DNA of 64,000 nt from Paraburkholderia sp. (GCF_028283785.1 NZ_JAPWKB010000005.1:62001-126000); one strand, 5' to 3'; shown: positions 1 to 10,307, counted from the stretch's first letter. Numbers and translations are program-made. The notes: generated by a model not told the origin, from the sequence alone.

Positions 1-397
1 CTGGCACGAACGGTTTCAGCACTGCGCCGCGCAACGGCCACATCAGCACGCCCGATTGCACCGCGCCGCTGCCGCTTGCGACGCCGCTCGCCAGCGGCGC
101 GACGCGCAACACCTGTCCGGCGACGATCGGCGTGCCCGGCGCGAGCCCGTTCCAGAGCGCGATATCCTGCGGACGCTGCGCGAACGCAGTCGCGATGCTG
201 GCAAGGGTGTCACCTGGATTCGCGCGGTAATAACCGGCGGGCACCTGACGCGAACCGCTTGTCGACGTGGCAGGTGCGGCGCTCCGGTACGTGCTATCGC
301 CGCTATCCCAGGACGGTCCCGCGCAGGCGCCCAGCAGCATTGCGACGCCCACAGCAATGCCCGGTGTGATTGCCCCGTGACGCTGTTTCAGCCTCAT
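1..397 (-). CDS. LysM-domain lipoprotein, probable M23 murein hydrolase activator (NlpD-like), 3' end outside window
   Basis: Only the first 132 codons are inside the window; the gene continues past base 1. The protein begins with a short charged region, a hydrophobic stretch and a lipobox (L-G-A-C, lipidated Cys about residue 25), so it is an outer-membrane lipoprotein. Residues about 56-100 form a LysM fold (YYRANPGDTLASIA, then LWNGLAPG and VAGQVLRV), which binds peptidoglycan. The last visible residues (MWPLRGAVLKPF) look like the start of an M23 (LytM) domain, as in NlpD/EnvC-type proteins that activate amidases at division. Whether the M23 domain keeps its zinc ligands cannot be seen. 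Confidence 0.8.
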   Translation of the reverse strand, partial: MRLKQRHGAITPGIAVGVAMLLGACAGPSWDSGDSTYRSAAPATSTSGSRQVPAGYYRANPGDTLASIATAFAQRPQDIALWNGLAPGTPIVAGQVLRVAPLASGVASGSGAVQSGVLMWPLRGAVLKPFVP

Positions 398-525
398 CCA
401 GCCTCCCCGACAGATAAACCCGGAACCTTCGCACAAGCCCGTTTCGTCCCGAGCAACAGTACAAAAAACAAAGACCGCCGAGCCGTTGCGATACTTCGCA
501 TTCCGGAGCGATACTCAAACGACGT

Positions 526-837
526 TCAGACACTGCCCGCTGTTTCGACCACCAGGATACGTGCTTCGCCAATCGGGAACGCGACGTGCTCAGTCCCGAC
601 CGACGCGTAGAAAACATCACCGGTTTCGAGAATCGCCGATTGCTCCTGCCCCGCTTCACGGTAGCGCATCTCCACACGGCCATCGAGCACCGCGAACACT
701 TCTTCGCCGTCGTTGACGTGCCATTTGTATGGCTGATCCGTCCAGTGCAGGCGCGTGGTGATACCGCGCATGTTTGCAATGTCGAGTGCGCCCCACGGGC
801 GTGTCGCGGTAAACGTCTTGCTGCGGATGATCTTCAT
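526..837 (-). CDS. small cupin-domain protein
   Basis: 103 residues, a single small beta-barrel cupin. The motifs KWHVNDGEEVFAVLDG and then GDVFYASVGTEHVA match the two cupin motifs, although the metal-binding His pattern is only partly conserved. The substrate is unknown; such single cupins often bind a metal or small ligand. The frame stays open upstream, but I chose the Met that begins MKIIRSKTF because family members start there. A perfect TATAAT lies upstream and overlaps the next possible Met, which argues against the longer form. No strong Shine-Dalgarno precedes the chosen Met. Confidence 0.7.
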   Translation of the reverse strand: MKIIRSKTFTATRPWGALDIANMRGITTRLHWTDQPYKWHVNDGEEVFAVLDGRVEMRYREAGQEQSAILETGDVFYASVGTEHVAFPIGEARILVVETAGSV

Positions 838-1239
838 GTTGAGGAGGAATCGACCGATGAAATTACCTCGCAAGTCGCCCACCGCAACTCGCGTGCCTCG
901 TCTGGAAAACGCGGGTACTCGCGCTGTTTCGATGCTCACAGGTTCGCGTTTCCAGTCGCCCATTATAGGGCGCATACGGTCCGTACCCATGCACGGGATG
1001 ACGCAAAGCGGTGCACCGGATGCAATGTGCACCGCCAGCGCTGCGTGTACCGATCCACGGTCGTACACCCTGTTTTACCGGCCCGAACCCGGATTTATCG
1101 GATCATTGAAACCATTCGACGCTCGCCTATACTGGTTCTTGCCGCCGCACAGCCTTACGCGCGCCCATCGCATCGGCGCCCGGCCATATCAACCAAGGCG
1201 ACACGTTCGCCGCGCTGTCTTTTCCGGCAGGAGCACGGC
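838..1239. other. intergenic region between divergent cupin and hypothetical genes
   Basis: About 400 bases separate two divergent genes. Apart from the candidate -10 box on the minus strand at 962-967, I see no clear promoter, hairpin or coding signal. Plus-strand frames through it have no support as proteins. Confidence 0.5.
962..967 (-). promoter_or_regulatory. candidate -10 box for the cupin gene
   Basis: The minus strand reads TATAAT here, about 125 bases upstream of the chosen cupin start. No good -35 hexamer lies 16-18 bases further up. It is a weak inference from the -10 match alone. Confidence 0.3.
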
Positions 1240-1560
1240 ATGAACAAAGCGACATTTCTCGCCTTGCAATTGAGCGTCGAAGACGTGGCGGCGACACCTG
1301 GTCTGGTCGAATTGCTGAATATGCATCTGGTGTTCGCCACCGACGTCGCCGAGGCCGCCGACGCGCTCGTGCAACTTGCCAGCGTCGCGGGTTTGTCGAG
1401 CGGCGTCGAAGCCAGCGTCGAAATTCCGGCTATCGCACTCGAACGCCTGCGCGAAGCACTCGACAACCTGAGCGGCTACGACGAATCCTGGTTGCTTGCG
1501 CTTGAGCCGAGCGAAGCGCTCTTCGACGACATCGCCCGCCGTCACCGAACCTTGCATTGA
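1240..1560 (+). CDS. hypothetical protein, 106 residues
   Basis: A small acidic, Ala/Leu-rich soluble protein without signal peptide or membrane segment. Start Met is fixed by AGGAG six bases upstream (1229-1233). The N-terminus reads MNKATFLALQLSVEDVAATPG and the rest looks all-helical (ALVQLASVAGLSSGVEASVE; LERLREALDNLSGYDESW). I do not recognise a family with known function. It lies just upstream of the DUF2968 gene on the same strand, but 137 bases and a possible hairpin separate them. Confidence 0.65.
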   Translation: MNKATFLALQLSVEDVAATPGLVELLNMHLVFATDVAEAADALVQLASVAGLSSGVEASVEIPAIALERLREALDNLSGYDESWLLALEPSEALFDDIARRHRTLH

Positions 1561-1575
1561 GCCTCACCGCGAAAC

Positions 1576-1597
1576 GCGGGCGTGTTCCGGCGCCCGC
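1576..1597 (+). terminator. candidate hairpin after the 106-residue hypothetical gene
   Basis: GCGGGCG (1576-1582) pairs with CGCCCGC (1591-1597) across an 8-base loop, 15 bases after the stop codon. There is no T-tract, so termination is uncertain. Confidence 0.35.
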
Positions 1598-1697
1598 GCG
1601 CGCCGCTTTCGCTTATCGCGAGGCGGGTCGCGCCGGCCGTCCGGCCTGATCGACGGCGCGGCGTTGCCTGTCTGGCGAGTCACCCTGAGGAACTGCC

Positions 1698-2522
1698 GTG
1701 AAAAGCCTTCTGAACCGTCGCAGCGCATTTTCCGCCACTGGCCCTTCCCACCTCGTGCAAGTCGCCCACGGCGGCGGTGCGACCGGTACGCTGACTCATT
1801 CGACGCAGCAAGACACGCGCTCACGACAGGACCGCGACGATCCCACCGGCGATCACGCGACCGGCCACGCAATGCAATCGTCAGGATCGGGCGACCAGGG
1901 CGGCATCGGACCGGCGAATGCGGGCGCGGTCGAACAGGCGCGTCAGCAGGTCACCACGTTGCGCCCCGTCCCGGTCGTGCCGTCGCATTCGAACGGACGC
2001 GCGGTGCAACTCGCCGAGACGATGGAAGTGGAATGGCTCGCGGAAGAAGAAGCGTTGAAACCGTTCCGTGTGTTTCGCACCTTCGACTATTCGGTGAGTC
2101 TGCTGTTTCACTCGAAAGAGATGACGTATTACGTCGCGATGTATCAGGCGAGCACGCTTTGGCGCGCGCTGAAAGCGGTCGACCTCGACGCCGCCGAAGT
2201 CGCGTTTCGTCACTTCGAGGAACAGGCGACCCGACTGTCGGAAGGCGAGACGCGTCGCGCGCAACTGGAGGCGCAAAACGAGCAACTGGCGCGGATGATC
2301 GCGCAATCGGAAGCGCAGGCGGAACGCCTGCGCAACAACCTGCAACGCGGCGCAGTACAAGAACAGGCCGTCACCAGCCGGCAACACGAAGTGCGCAAGG
2401 AAGTCGCGCAACTCGAAGCGCAGCGCGTGGCGGCGCAGGCGCTGCTGAACAAGGCGCACCGGCAGATTCATCAACTGAACCTGACCAATAACGAAGCCGT
2501 GCCGCATCTGCCGTCGCGCTGA
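1698..2522 (+). CDS. DUF2968 family protein with C-terminal coiled coil
   Basis: 274 residues. The N-terminal ~95 residues are low-complexity and polar (Gly, Gln, Asp, Thr rich) with no obvious signal peptide from this start. The middle (EVEWLAEEEALKPFRVFRTFDYSVSLLFH, split here: VEWLAEEEALKPFRVF and YSVSLLFHSKEMTYYVAMYQ) matches the DUF2968 family, known mainly from Burkholderia and relatives. Residues about 165-260 are a long heptad-rich coiled coil (Glu/Gln/Ala/Leu). Function is unknown. A strong terminator follows, so it is the last gene of its unit. Confidence 0.75.
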   Translation: MKSLLNRRSAFSATGPSHLVQVAHGGGATGTLTHSTQQDTRSRQDRDDPTGDHATGHAMQSSGSGDQGGIGPANAGAVEQARQQVTTLRPVPVVPSHSNGRAVQLAETMEVEWLAEEEALKPFRVFRTFDYSVSLLFHSKEMTYYVAMYQASTLWRALKAVDLDAAEVAFRHFEEQATRLSEGETRRAQLEAQNEQLARMIAQSEAQAERLRNNLQRGAVQEQAVTSRQHEVRKEVAQLEAQRVAAQALLNKAHRQIHQLNLTNNEAVPHLPSR

Positions 2523-2551
2523 GATCCGGCGCGAATGCGCGCGCAATAATC

Positions 2552-2587
2552 AAAAAGCCGCCGATCTCGCGATCAGCGGCTTTTCTT
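2552..2587. terminator. rho-independent terminator, bidirectional
   Basis: AAAAGCCGC (2553-2561) pairs with GCGGCTTTT (2576-2584), followed by a T-rich run on the plus strand and matching A-run on the other side. It ends the DUF2968 gene and can also serve the convergent DUF4148 gene. Confidence 0.85.
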
Positions 2588-2696
2588 TGCAACAACCTCA
2601 GACTAACGACGCGTGGAGTCGTCGTTTGCCCTACCCGGCCTGCCTCTGCCGCACCGTCCGTCGCGCTGCGTATTCGCGCCGTCGATGCACGCCAGA

Positions 2697-3014
2697 TCAG
2701 TTGCCGAAGTAGACCGAGCCCGGACCGCGGCCGATGTTCGGGTGGCCGGCTTGCGACGTGCCTGCGGCCGGTGAGCCGTAACCGCTCGTTTGTGCCTGCG
2801 CGGTGCCGTTTTCGGTGGAGACGCGCTTTTCTGCGGCCTGGATCTCGACCGGATACGTTGCATGGTCAGCCCCCGGGTTGTAGCCGGCCTGTTCGAGCTG
2901 GGCCAGTTCCGCGCGAACTTGCGCGCGGGTCACCGGCTGGTTCGATTGGGCAAACGATGCGACCGGAACAGCAAACAGGGCAGCAACTGCAACTGCGGAA
3001 ATGAGCGATTTCAT
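2697..3014 (-). CDS. DUF4148 domain protein, secreted
   Basis: 105 residues. A clear Sec signal peptide (MKSLISAVAVAALFAVPVAS followed by FAQ) precedes the DUF4148 motif VTRAQVRAELAQLEQAGYNPG, the hallmark of this small family abundant in Burkholderiales. The remainder is Gly/Ser/Ala-rich (ENGTAQAQTSGYGSPAAGTS). Function is unknown; such proteins are periplasmic and often many paralogues exist per genome. A GGAGG-like sequence lies just upstream of the chosen Met. Confidence 0.85.
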   Translation of the reverse strand: MKSLISAVAVAALFAVPVASFAQSNQPVTRAQVRAELAQLEQAGYNPGADHATYPVEIQAAEKRVSTENGTAQAQTSGYGSPAAGTSQAGHPNIGRGPGSVYFGN

Positions 3015-3336
3015 GACGACCTCCGAACTTGTTGTGTGGTTCGCTTCGAACGCGTTGTTCGTCAGCGATTGATGACAAGTCTAGGCGCGCCGAGCCCTAG
3101 GGCAAACCCCTAATTACAAGATATTCTCTTTCTAAAATCGAAATAATTCCCGACGCAAAGGCTATCGACCCGATAGATTGCTGCAAAAATTACAAGGCTA
3201 TTACGCCTCGGAACCGATTTTTGCCAAGCAGTCAAGTGCCGACAAAAAACCGTGCGAACGCCGGTTGAACCCCCAAAACACAAGCGGCGACGCCGTGCGA
3301 CCGGGTTGCGTACGCAAACCCGGTCTCGTGCAGCGC
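3015..3336. other. intergenic region upstream of the DUF4148 gene and downstream of gnd
   Basis: This 322-base gap must hold the DUF4148 promoter near its left end. Its centre (about 3110-3200) is AT-richer than its surroundings. Its right end holds a hairpin just after gnd. No protein-coding signal was seen. Confidence 0.5.
3299..3325 (-). terminator. hairpin downstream of gnd
   Basis: GACCGGGTT (3299-3307) and AACCCGGTC (3317-3325) form a 9-bp stem, 11 bases past the gnd stop. There is no T-tract, so it may be a terminator or an RNA 3'-end stabiliser. Confidence 0.5.
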
Positions 3337-4746
<1,410 letters not shown>

Positions 4747-4957
4747 GTGAGTTCTCCAGATTTCAAAGTGTGAGGTGATGCCACGCCGGAATTTGCATCG
4801 GCGGGCGTCGAGGGTGAAAGAATAAAAGAAATGCCCATATGCCGCTTGCTGGCAGGCCAGGCCCGATCGATGCCACGCCTGCGCGCGGCTCGCCGTTTGC
4901 CTTTTTCCGCCAGCCGCGTCCGCCATCGGACGCGCCGGCGTTTCGCCGGGTCTTCTA

Positions 4958-5590
4958 TCAGACCGGCTTCGCTCGCGAGCGTTTCATCATCACGAGCATG
5001 AAATTATTGGCGGGCATCGCCACCGGTGCATCGCAGGTCAGACCGCGCGCGTCGGCCAGCGCCGTCACCGCTTCCATATCGCGGATGCCCCATGCGGGAT
5101 TGCGGCTGCGCAACTGCTGATCGAACGCTTCGTTGCTCGGTGCAGTATGCGCGCCGTCACGCCGGTAAGGACCGTAGGTGACGAGCACGCCACCATCGTC
5201 GAGCAGCCGGGCCGCATTATCGAACAAGGCTACGGTCGCGGTCCACGGCGAGATGTGAATCATGTTGATACAGACGATCGCCGCAGCGGATTCGATGGGC
5301 CAGGACGTGCTTTCGACATCGAGCGCGAGCGGGTCACGGATGTTGGCGAGGCCCGTATGCGCGATCCATCCGGCCACCGATGCACGTGCGTCGGCGTCGG
5401 GATCGCTGGGTTGCCAGTCGAGCGCGGGGAGTGCCGCGGCGAAGTGCGTCACGTGCTGACCGGTACCGCTGGCGATTTCGAGCACGAGGCCGCTGGCCGG
5501 CAACACGCGTCGAAGCACGTCGAGGATCGGCTCGCGATTACGTTCGGCGGATGGTGAGCGTTGACGCAGCGCGGAAGACGGAAGGGTCAT
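4958..5590 (-). CDS. DUF938 class I SAM-dependent methyltransferase
   Basis: 210 residues. It shows a SAM-binding glycine motif ([19 protein letters not shown]), an acidic residue after the next strand ([13 protein letters not shown]), and a post-motif stretch with INMIHISPW. The whole matches the DUF938 family of SAM methyltransferases, close to vertebrate METTL26. The substrate is unknown. It lies after the sirtuin group on the same strand, but a perfect 19-bp inverted repeat sits between, so it may have its own promoter. Confidence 0.85.
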   Translation of the reverse strand: MTLPSSALRQRSPSAERNREPILDVLRRVLPASGLVLEIASGTGQHVTHFAAALPALDWQPSDPDADARASVAGWIAHTGLANIRDPLALDVESTSWPIESAAAIVCINMIHISPWTATVALFDNAARLLDDGGVLVTYGPYRRDGAHTAPSNEAFDQQLRSRNPAWGIRDMEAVTALADARGLTCDAPVAMPANNFMLVMMKRSRAKPV

Positions 5591-5653
5591 CGAGAACGGT
5601 CGGGATCAGATGCGGAAGCCGCCATTATCGATGATCGACGGCGGGTTTGGCAT

Positions 5654-5701
5654 GCATGCGCGATACGCATGCATCGATTCTCGCATGCGTATCGCGCATG
5701 C
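5654..5701. repeat. perfect 19-bp inverted repeat with GCATGC ends
   Basis: GCATGCGCGATACGCATGC (5654-5672) and its exact reverse complement (5683-5701) flank a 10-base loop. It lies 31 bases after the sirtuin stop and 64 bases before the DUF938 start. It has no T-tract. It shares CGCGCATGCGAACG with the hairpin at 8609-8648, which suggests a repeat family acting as a 3'-end or REP-like element. Confidence 0.75.
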
Positions 5702-5732
5702 GAACGGTCGTCGCGCCGGCGCGAGCGCCTTT

Positions 5733-6590
5733 TCAGTCCAGCGCGAGGCGCGCGGCGAGGGCCGTCAACGTATCGGCGCAAGGCGCGGCCACTTTCAACG
5801 CCAGCAACGGATCGGCGCGCGTGCGACCCAGATTGATCGCGGCGATCGGCTTGCCGAGTTTGCCGGCCCACACGCAGAACCGGTAGCCGGAATAGACCAT
5901 CAGCGACGAGCCGACCACCAGCATCGCATCGGCGGCATCGAGTGCATGGCTGGCTGCTTCGACGCGCGCGGGCGGCACGCCTTCCCCGAAAAACACCACG
6001 GCGGGTTTCAGCAGGCCGCCGCAATTCGGACATGCCGGAATGCGGAACGTATGCACCGCGTCCCACTCCAGATGCGCATCGCCGTCGGCCGCGGGTTCCG
6101 CGGTCGCGTCGAGCAACGCGGGGTTGTCGGCTTCGAGCGTGCGCTGGATCGCCGCGCGCGTGTGTTCCGTATGGCAATCGAGGCAGGTCACGCCGCCGAT
6201 GCTGCCGTGCAACTCGATCACTTCGCTGCTGCCCGCACGCTGATGCAGGCCGTCGACGTTCTGCGTCACCAGCGTCGGCACATGCTGCGCGGCTTCGAGC
6301 CGCGCGAGCGCGCGATGCGCGGGGTTCGGCTGTGCGTCCGCGACGACCGGCCAGCCGATCATGCTGCGCGCCCAGTAGCGTTGCCGCGACGCGACCGAGC
6401 CGAGAAACTCCTGCAACGTGATCGGCGGTGAACGCTTCCAGTCGCCGTTGTCGTCGCGATAGCCGGGAATGCCGGAATCCGTGCTGATGCCCGCCCCGGT
6501 CAGCACGAACAGACGGGGATAGCGCTGAACGAATGCGTGCAGCGCATCGTGCATCGGCGAGTCGGTCGGCGTGAGCTGAAGGTCGGTCAT
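5733..6590 (-). CDS. Sir2-family NAD-dependent protein deacylase
   Basis: 285 residues. Catalytic and NAD-binding motifs are intact: GAGIS at 32-36, the downstream GIPGYRDDNGDW, TQNVDGLHQRAG, and the catalytic His in ELHGSIGG. Two zinc-binding Cys pairs (CLDC and CPNC) are present, as is the late NAD motif VVGSSLMVYSG. Sirtuins remove acyl groups from lysines with NAD consumption. The length is slightly above a minimal bacterial CobB and fits the class seen in Burkholderia. It follows the SDR and OXLD1-like genes closely on the same strand and probably shares their transcript. Confidence 0.92.
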   Translation of the reverse strand: MTDLQLTPTDSPMHDALHAFVQRYPRLFVLTGAGISTDSGIPGYRDDNGDWKRSPPITLQEFLGSVASRQRYWARSMIGWPVVADAQPNPAHRALARLEAAQHVPTLVTQNVDGLHQRAGSSEVIELHGSIGGVTCLDCHTEHTRAAIQRTLEADNPALLDATAEPAADGDAHLEWDAVHTFRIPACPNCGGLLKPAVVFFGEGVPPARVEAASHALDAADAMLVVGSSLMVYSGYRFCVWAGKLGKPIAAINLGRTRADPLLALKVAAPCADTLTALAARLALD

Positions 6591-6602
6591 GGTCGGCGTG
6601 GC

Positions 6603-6812
6603 TCAGGTTGACTTGCTATGCGAATCCGCATGACGTGCCTGCCATTCCGCGAGCTTCTCGCGATAGCGGGCGAGGTCGGCATCGTACAGATCGAAGATGC
6701 ACGGCTCGCACCCGCTGCGGCAACAATCGTTCAGATCCGGTTGATCCGGTGGCACCGGCGGCGGATCGTCGGCCGCCACAGCGGGTTTTTGGGGTGTATT
6801 GCGACTTTCCAC
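6603..6812 (-). CDS. oxidoreductase-like domain (OXLD1-type) small protein
   Basis: 69 residues starting at GTG, five bases after the SDR stop. The pattern PPPVPPDQPDLNDCCRSGC, then EPCIFDLYDADLARY, is the oxidoreductase-like N-terminal domain (PF09791, the OXLD1 family), with its characteristic Cys-Cys...Cys..Cys cluster. The biochemical role is unknown; the Cys set suggests metal or redox binding. Its tight spacing between the SDR and the sirtuin suggests an operon with NAD(P)-related functions. Confidence 0.8.
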   Translation of the reverse strand: MESRNTPQKPAVAADDPPPVPPDQPDLNDCCRSGCEPCIFDLYDADLARYREKLAEWQARHADSHSKST

Positions 6813-6817
6813 GCGCG

Positions 6818-7576
6818 TTATCCGCGTCCGACGAACGGCATTTTCGTCGCCATGATCGTCATGAACTGCACGTTGGTCGCGAGCGGCAGATCGGCCATGT
6901 GCAGCACGGCGTCGGCTACGTGCCCGACATCCATCAGCGGCTCGACGGCAACCTGTCCGTTAGCCTGCTTGATGCCTCTCGCCATGCGCTCGGCCATTTC
7001 GGTCGCTGCATTGCCGATGTCGATCTGTCCGCAGACGATATCGTACGGCCGCCCGTCGAGCGACACCGCTTTCGTCAAACCGGTGATCGCATGCTTGGTC
7101 GCGGTGTACGCGATGCTGTTCGGGCGTGGCGCATGCGCGGAGATCGAGCCGTTGTTGATGATGCGGCCACCGCGCGGCGTCTGCGTTTTCATCAGACCGA
7201 AAGCGGCGCGCGTGCACAGGAACACGCCGGTCAGATTGATATCGACCACCGAGCGCCATTCGTCGATATCCAGTTGATCGATCTCGACCGGCGAACCATT
7301 GCGGCCCGCGTTGTTGAACAGCACGTCGAGCCGGCCATAGTGTGTGCGAATCGCGTCGAACAGTGCGTCGACACTCGCCGCGTCCGATACGTCGCACGCC
7401 ACCGCGAGCGCCTCGCCGCCACTCTGGCGAGCTTCTTCGACAAGCGCGTCAAGCGGCGCCTGACGACGCCCGGCGAGCACCACGCGATAACCATGCGCGA
7501 TCAGCTTGCGCGCGCAAGCCCGTCCGATTCCGCTTCCCGCCCCCGTCACCAGCGCCACTTTTGCGTGTTCCGCCAC
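6818..7576 (-). CDS. SDR family NAD(P)-dependent oxidoreductase
   Basis: 252 residues with a GTG start preceded by AGGAG. Classical short-chain dehydrogenase motifs are present: cofactor loop GAGSGIG (12-18), NNAG, catalytic Ser in [10 protein letters not shown], and YTATK with the catalytic Tyr and Lys. Arg residues after the second strand (LAGRRQAP) suggest NADP preference. The substrate cannot be inferred. It is the first gene of the probable SDR, OXLD1-like, sirtuin transcript and is divergent from the polysaccharide deacetylase. Confidence 0.9.
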   Translation of the reverse strand: MAEHAKVALVTGAGSGIGRACARKLIAHGYRVVLAGRRQAPLDALVEEARQSGGEALAVACDVSDAASVDALFDAIRTHYGRLDVLFNNAGRNGSPVEIDQLDIDEWRSVVDINLTGVFLCTRAAFGLMKTQTPRGGRIINNGSISAHAPRPNSIAYTATKHAITGLTKAVSLDGRPYDIVCGQIDIGNAATEMAERMARGIKQANGQVAVEPLMDVGHVADAVLHMADLPLATNVQFMTIMATKMPFVGRG

Positions 7577-7744
7577 AGCCCGTTCTCCTGTTATTGATCG
7601 TGATTGATGGTGATCGCGGCCCGACGCAACCCGCGCGCCAGGCCCGCTTCGGCTCATATTATCCCGTTAATGGTATCGTGCATCGTTGCGCGCTGCGCGT
7701 TGATAAAGCCTTCCCAGGACGGAGGAAGGCGCACTGAAAGCCCG

Positions 7745-8602
7745 ATGAACGAATTCTTTCCGCCTGGCCGGCACACGCCCAAAGCGACCGTCGCCGACAC
7801 GCGACGCTGGCCTTACAGCCCCTATCCGCTGATGCTGACTGCCACGTACGTGTGGCACGTCGCGATGCTTGCCGCCGTGATTGCGAAGCCGTCTGCGTGG
7901 CCGTGGTGGCTCGCCGGCATCATGATCAATCATGCGATCTTTACGATCGCCGGACTGTGGCCGCGTTCGACGCTGCTCGGTCCGAACTGGACCCGCCTGC
8001 CCGTCAACGACCGCACCGCGGACGCGATTGCCCTCACCATCGACGATGGGCCCGACCCGATCGTCACGCCGCAAGTGCTCGATCTGCTGGATGCGCATCG
8101 GGTACGCGCGACGTTTTTTTGTATTGGCGCGAATGCGCAGCGTTATCCGGCTGTCGTGCGTGAGATCGTCGCGCGAGGGCATGCCGTCGAAAATCACTCG
8201 CAAGTGCATGTGCATACGTTTTCGGTGACGCTGCCCGGCGCGCTGCAACGCGAAATCGACGCCGCGCAGCATACGTTGGCCGAACTGAGCGGCGAACGTC
8301 CGATGTTTTTCCGCGCACCGGCCGGTTTGCGAAACCTGTTTCTCGAACCCGTGCTGCGCAAGCTCGATCTACGGCTGGCCGCCTGGACCCGGCGCGGTTT
8401 CGACACCCGCGAACGAAACGCCGATGTCGTTGCCCGGCGCCTGCTGACCGGCCTCGCGCCGCGTGACATTCTGCTGCTGCACGACGGCAACGCCGCGATC
8501 GCCGATACCGGCGCGCCGATGGTGATCGCGGTCTTGCCCGCGATCATCGAAGCCGCGCGCGCTCAGGGATTGCGATTCGTGACGCTGCGCGAAGCCGCTT
8601 AA
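7745..8602 (+). CDS. membrane-anchored polysaccharide deacetylase (NodB homology)
   Basis: 285 residues. Two hydrophobic segments near residues 29-49 and 54-72 anchor it in the inner membrane. The NodB domain follows: TIDDGPD (Asp 100 and 101), metal-binding HSQVH (His 151 and 155), FFRAPAGLRN and LLLHDG. This is a carbohydrate esterase family 4 fold, which removes N- or O-acetyl groups from glycans. The natural substrate is unknown. The start is the Met of MNEFFPPGR; the closest GGAGGAAGG lies too far upstream to be decisive. Confidence 0.88.
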   Translation: MNEFFPPGRHTPKATVADTRRWPYSPYPLMLTATYVWHVAMLAAVIAKPSAWPWWLAGIMINHAIFTIAGLWPRSTLLGPNWTRLPVNDRTADAIALTIDDGPDPIVTPQVLDLLDAHRVRATFFCIGANAQRYPAVVREIVARGHAVENHSQVHVHTFSVTLPGALQREIDAAQHTLAELSGERPMFFRAPAGLRNLFLEPVLRKLDLRLAAWTRRGFDTRERNADVVARRLLTGLAPRDILLLHDGNAAIADTGAPMVIAVLPAIIEAARAQGLRFVTLREAA

Positions 8603-8608
8603 TGCATG

Positions 8609-8648
8609 CATGCGTGCCGCGCATGCGAACGTATGCGCGGCACGCATG
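8609..8648. terminator. 16-bp hairpin between convergent genes
   Basis: CATGCGTGCCGCGCAT (8609-8624) pairs exactly with ATGCGCGGCACGCATG (8633-8648) over an 8-base loop. It lies between the stop codons of the convergent deacetylase and DUF2252 genes, so it probably ends both transcripts. It lacks a T-tract and shares CGCGCATGCGAACG with the repeat at 5654-5701. Confidence 0.65.
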
Positions 8649-8664
8649 GATGACGCGACGCCGC

Positions 8665-10074
8665 CTAGATCCGAAAATCCGCCGCCATATCTTCGTCGGT
8701 CCGGGCTTCCAGCTCGCCGCTGCGGCACGCCTTCAGAAAGACGTCGTAATCGCGTTCGACCTGATCCGCATACGCCGACGCGTAGTCCGTCAGCGATTCC
8801 GCGAACATGTCGTTGCGACCGATATACGCACTCACCTCGATTGCCTGGCCGCTGGCCTTCGCATGCGCGCGTGCCATGATCCAGCCGCATAGTCGCGCAT
8901 AGCCTTCGAGCGTGTCGCTATCGAACAGCTCGATATTCGCCGACAGCTTCATGTCGCGCAACTGACGCAGATAGTAGTGACGCCCGGAAGGTCCGGTCGC
9001 CCAGCCGAGAAAGATGTCGCTGGCCGCCTGCAACATCCGCTGTCCTTCGACGACACGCGCGCCTTCATGCTTCGGCGACGGCGACGCGTAGTACTGCGCA
9101 ATCACCGACGGCCGCGCTTCCTTGATCTGCAAAAACAGCGGCTTGTCCATGTGATCGGTGCTGAGCAGAACCAGACAGCGTGTGCCCACACTGCCGACGC
9201 CGACCACCTTGAACACGAGGTCCTGCGCGGTGAAATGCGACAGCAGTTCGCGTCGATCGTGGCTGAGCGTCTTCAGATAATCGGCGTAGACATGGGCGAT
9301 CAGCTTGCGCCACCGGTCGATCCGGAAACCGTCGTCCTCGGGACTGAACAGCGTGTTCGCGCCGTCGACGTGAAACAGCGCCGGCGGCGCATCGCGAATC
9401 ATCCATCGGTCATCCACACGGCTTGCCATCTTTTCCAGCATGCTTTCATGCGTCCGCGACGCGGCCTTCTCCATCCCACGACGCACCGTGCGACGCCGCT
9501 CCGGCGTCAATGCAGTCTCCGCCATCCGGTCGAAGGTGATGCGGTCGTACCAGAGTTCGAGCGCGCCGCATTGCGCATACTGCGCAATCCGGTCACGGTA
9601 TTCGGTGACGGCCGTCATCACGAGATCCGACGCGGTACCACGACTCAGGCGCATATGACGCGCGGCCACCACGAGACTTGCGGCAAGCCGTTTCAGATCC
9701 CATTCGAAGGGGGCGCGCGCGGTTTCGTCGAAGTCGTTCAGGTCGAAAATCAGTTGGCGTTCCGGTGTGGCAAAGCCGCCGAAGTTCATCAGGTGGGCAT
9801 CGCCGCAGATCGGCATCACGAGGCCGGTGTCGGCGCTACGGCACAAGTCATGTGCCTGAAGAATCGCGCTGCCGCGAAAGAAACTGAAAGGCGAAGCAGC
9901 CATCCGGCCATACCGCAGCGGCACCAGCTTTTCGATCCGCCCTTCGCTGCTTTGACGCAGCAGATCGATCGGGTTGCGATGCGGTTCGGCGAAACTGCGA
10001 TGACTCGAACGTTTCGACTGTTCGCGTGCGGCGCGACCGCGTGCTTCCCTTTGCGCGATGCTGCTTGCTTCCAT
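8665..10074 (-). CDS. DUF2252 family protein
   Basis: 469 residues, the usual length of this family. Diagnostic stretches are YGRMAASPFSFFRGSA near residue 55, GDAHLMNFGG near 91, FDLNDFDET near 110, and FLQIKEARPS in the C-terminal half. DUF2252 proteins have a protein-kinase-like or aminoglycoside phosphotransferase-like fold, and GDAHLMNFG with DLNDFDE resembles the catalytic and metal loops of that fold. No substrate is established. It stands alone, convergent with the deacetylase. Confidence 0.9.
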   Translation of the reverse strand: MEASSIAQREARGRAAREQSKRSSHRSFAEPHRNPIDLLRQSSEGRIEKLVPLRYGRMAASPFSFFRGSAILQAHDLCRSADTGLVMPICGDAHLMNFGGFATPERQLIFDLNDFDETARAPFEWDLKRLAASLVVAARHMRLSRGTASDLVMTAVTEYRDRIAQYAQCGALELWYDRITFDRMAETALTPERRRTVRRGMEKAASRTHESMLEKMASRVDDRWMIRDAPPALFHVDGANTLFSPEDDGFRIDRWRKLIAHVYADYLKTLSHDRRELLSHFTAQDLVFKVVGVGSVGTRCLVLLSTDHMDKPLFLQIKEARPSVIAQYYASPSPKHEGARVVEGQRMLQAASDIFLGWATGPSGRHYYLRQLRDMKLSANIELFDSDTLEGYARLCGWIMARAHAKASGQAIEVSAYIGRNDMFAESLTDYASAYADQVERDYDVFLKACRSGELEARTDEDMAADFRI

Positions 10075-10270
10075 ACGCTTCTCCGTGGTGGTGTTTCGTC
10101 ATGCGTCGATCCAGTGTCGTCAGGATTTAGACCCGAACGACGTGATACGTGAGCGAAAACTGCGTGAAGATTGCGTGACAGCGCGCGGCGCTTTCATGCG
10201 GAATGCGAAGGGTATTAAATCGTGTGAGGAGTGACGGCGCAAGTGCAGCGCGTGCTGCGTGGCCGTTGTG

Positions 10271-10297
10271 CGCCGCATCAACGAGTGTGATGCGGCG
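10271..10297 (-). terminator. hairpin downstream of the M23 peptidase gene
   Basis: CGCCGCATCA (10271-10280) pairs exactly with TGATGCGGCG (10288-10297) over a 7-base loop, ending 10 bases after the M23 peptidase stop. It is GC-rich, without a T-tract. Confidence 0.55.
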
Positions 10298-10307
10298 AGG
10301 TCGTGAA

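Noticed and set aside
755-1243. Plus-strand frame overlapping the cupin gene, with GAGGAGG near 841-847
   Set aside because: The Shine-Dalgarno-like run precedes an ATG at 857, but the product has no recognisable features and most of the frame is biased like antisense sequence.
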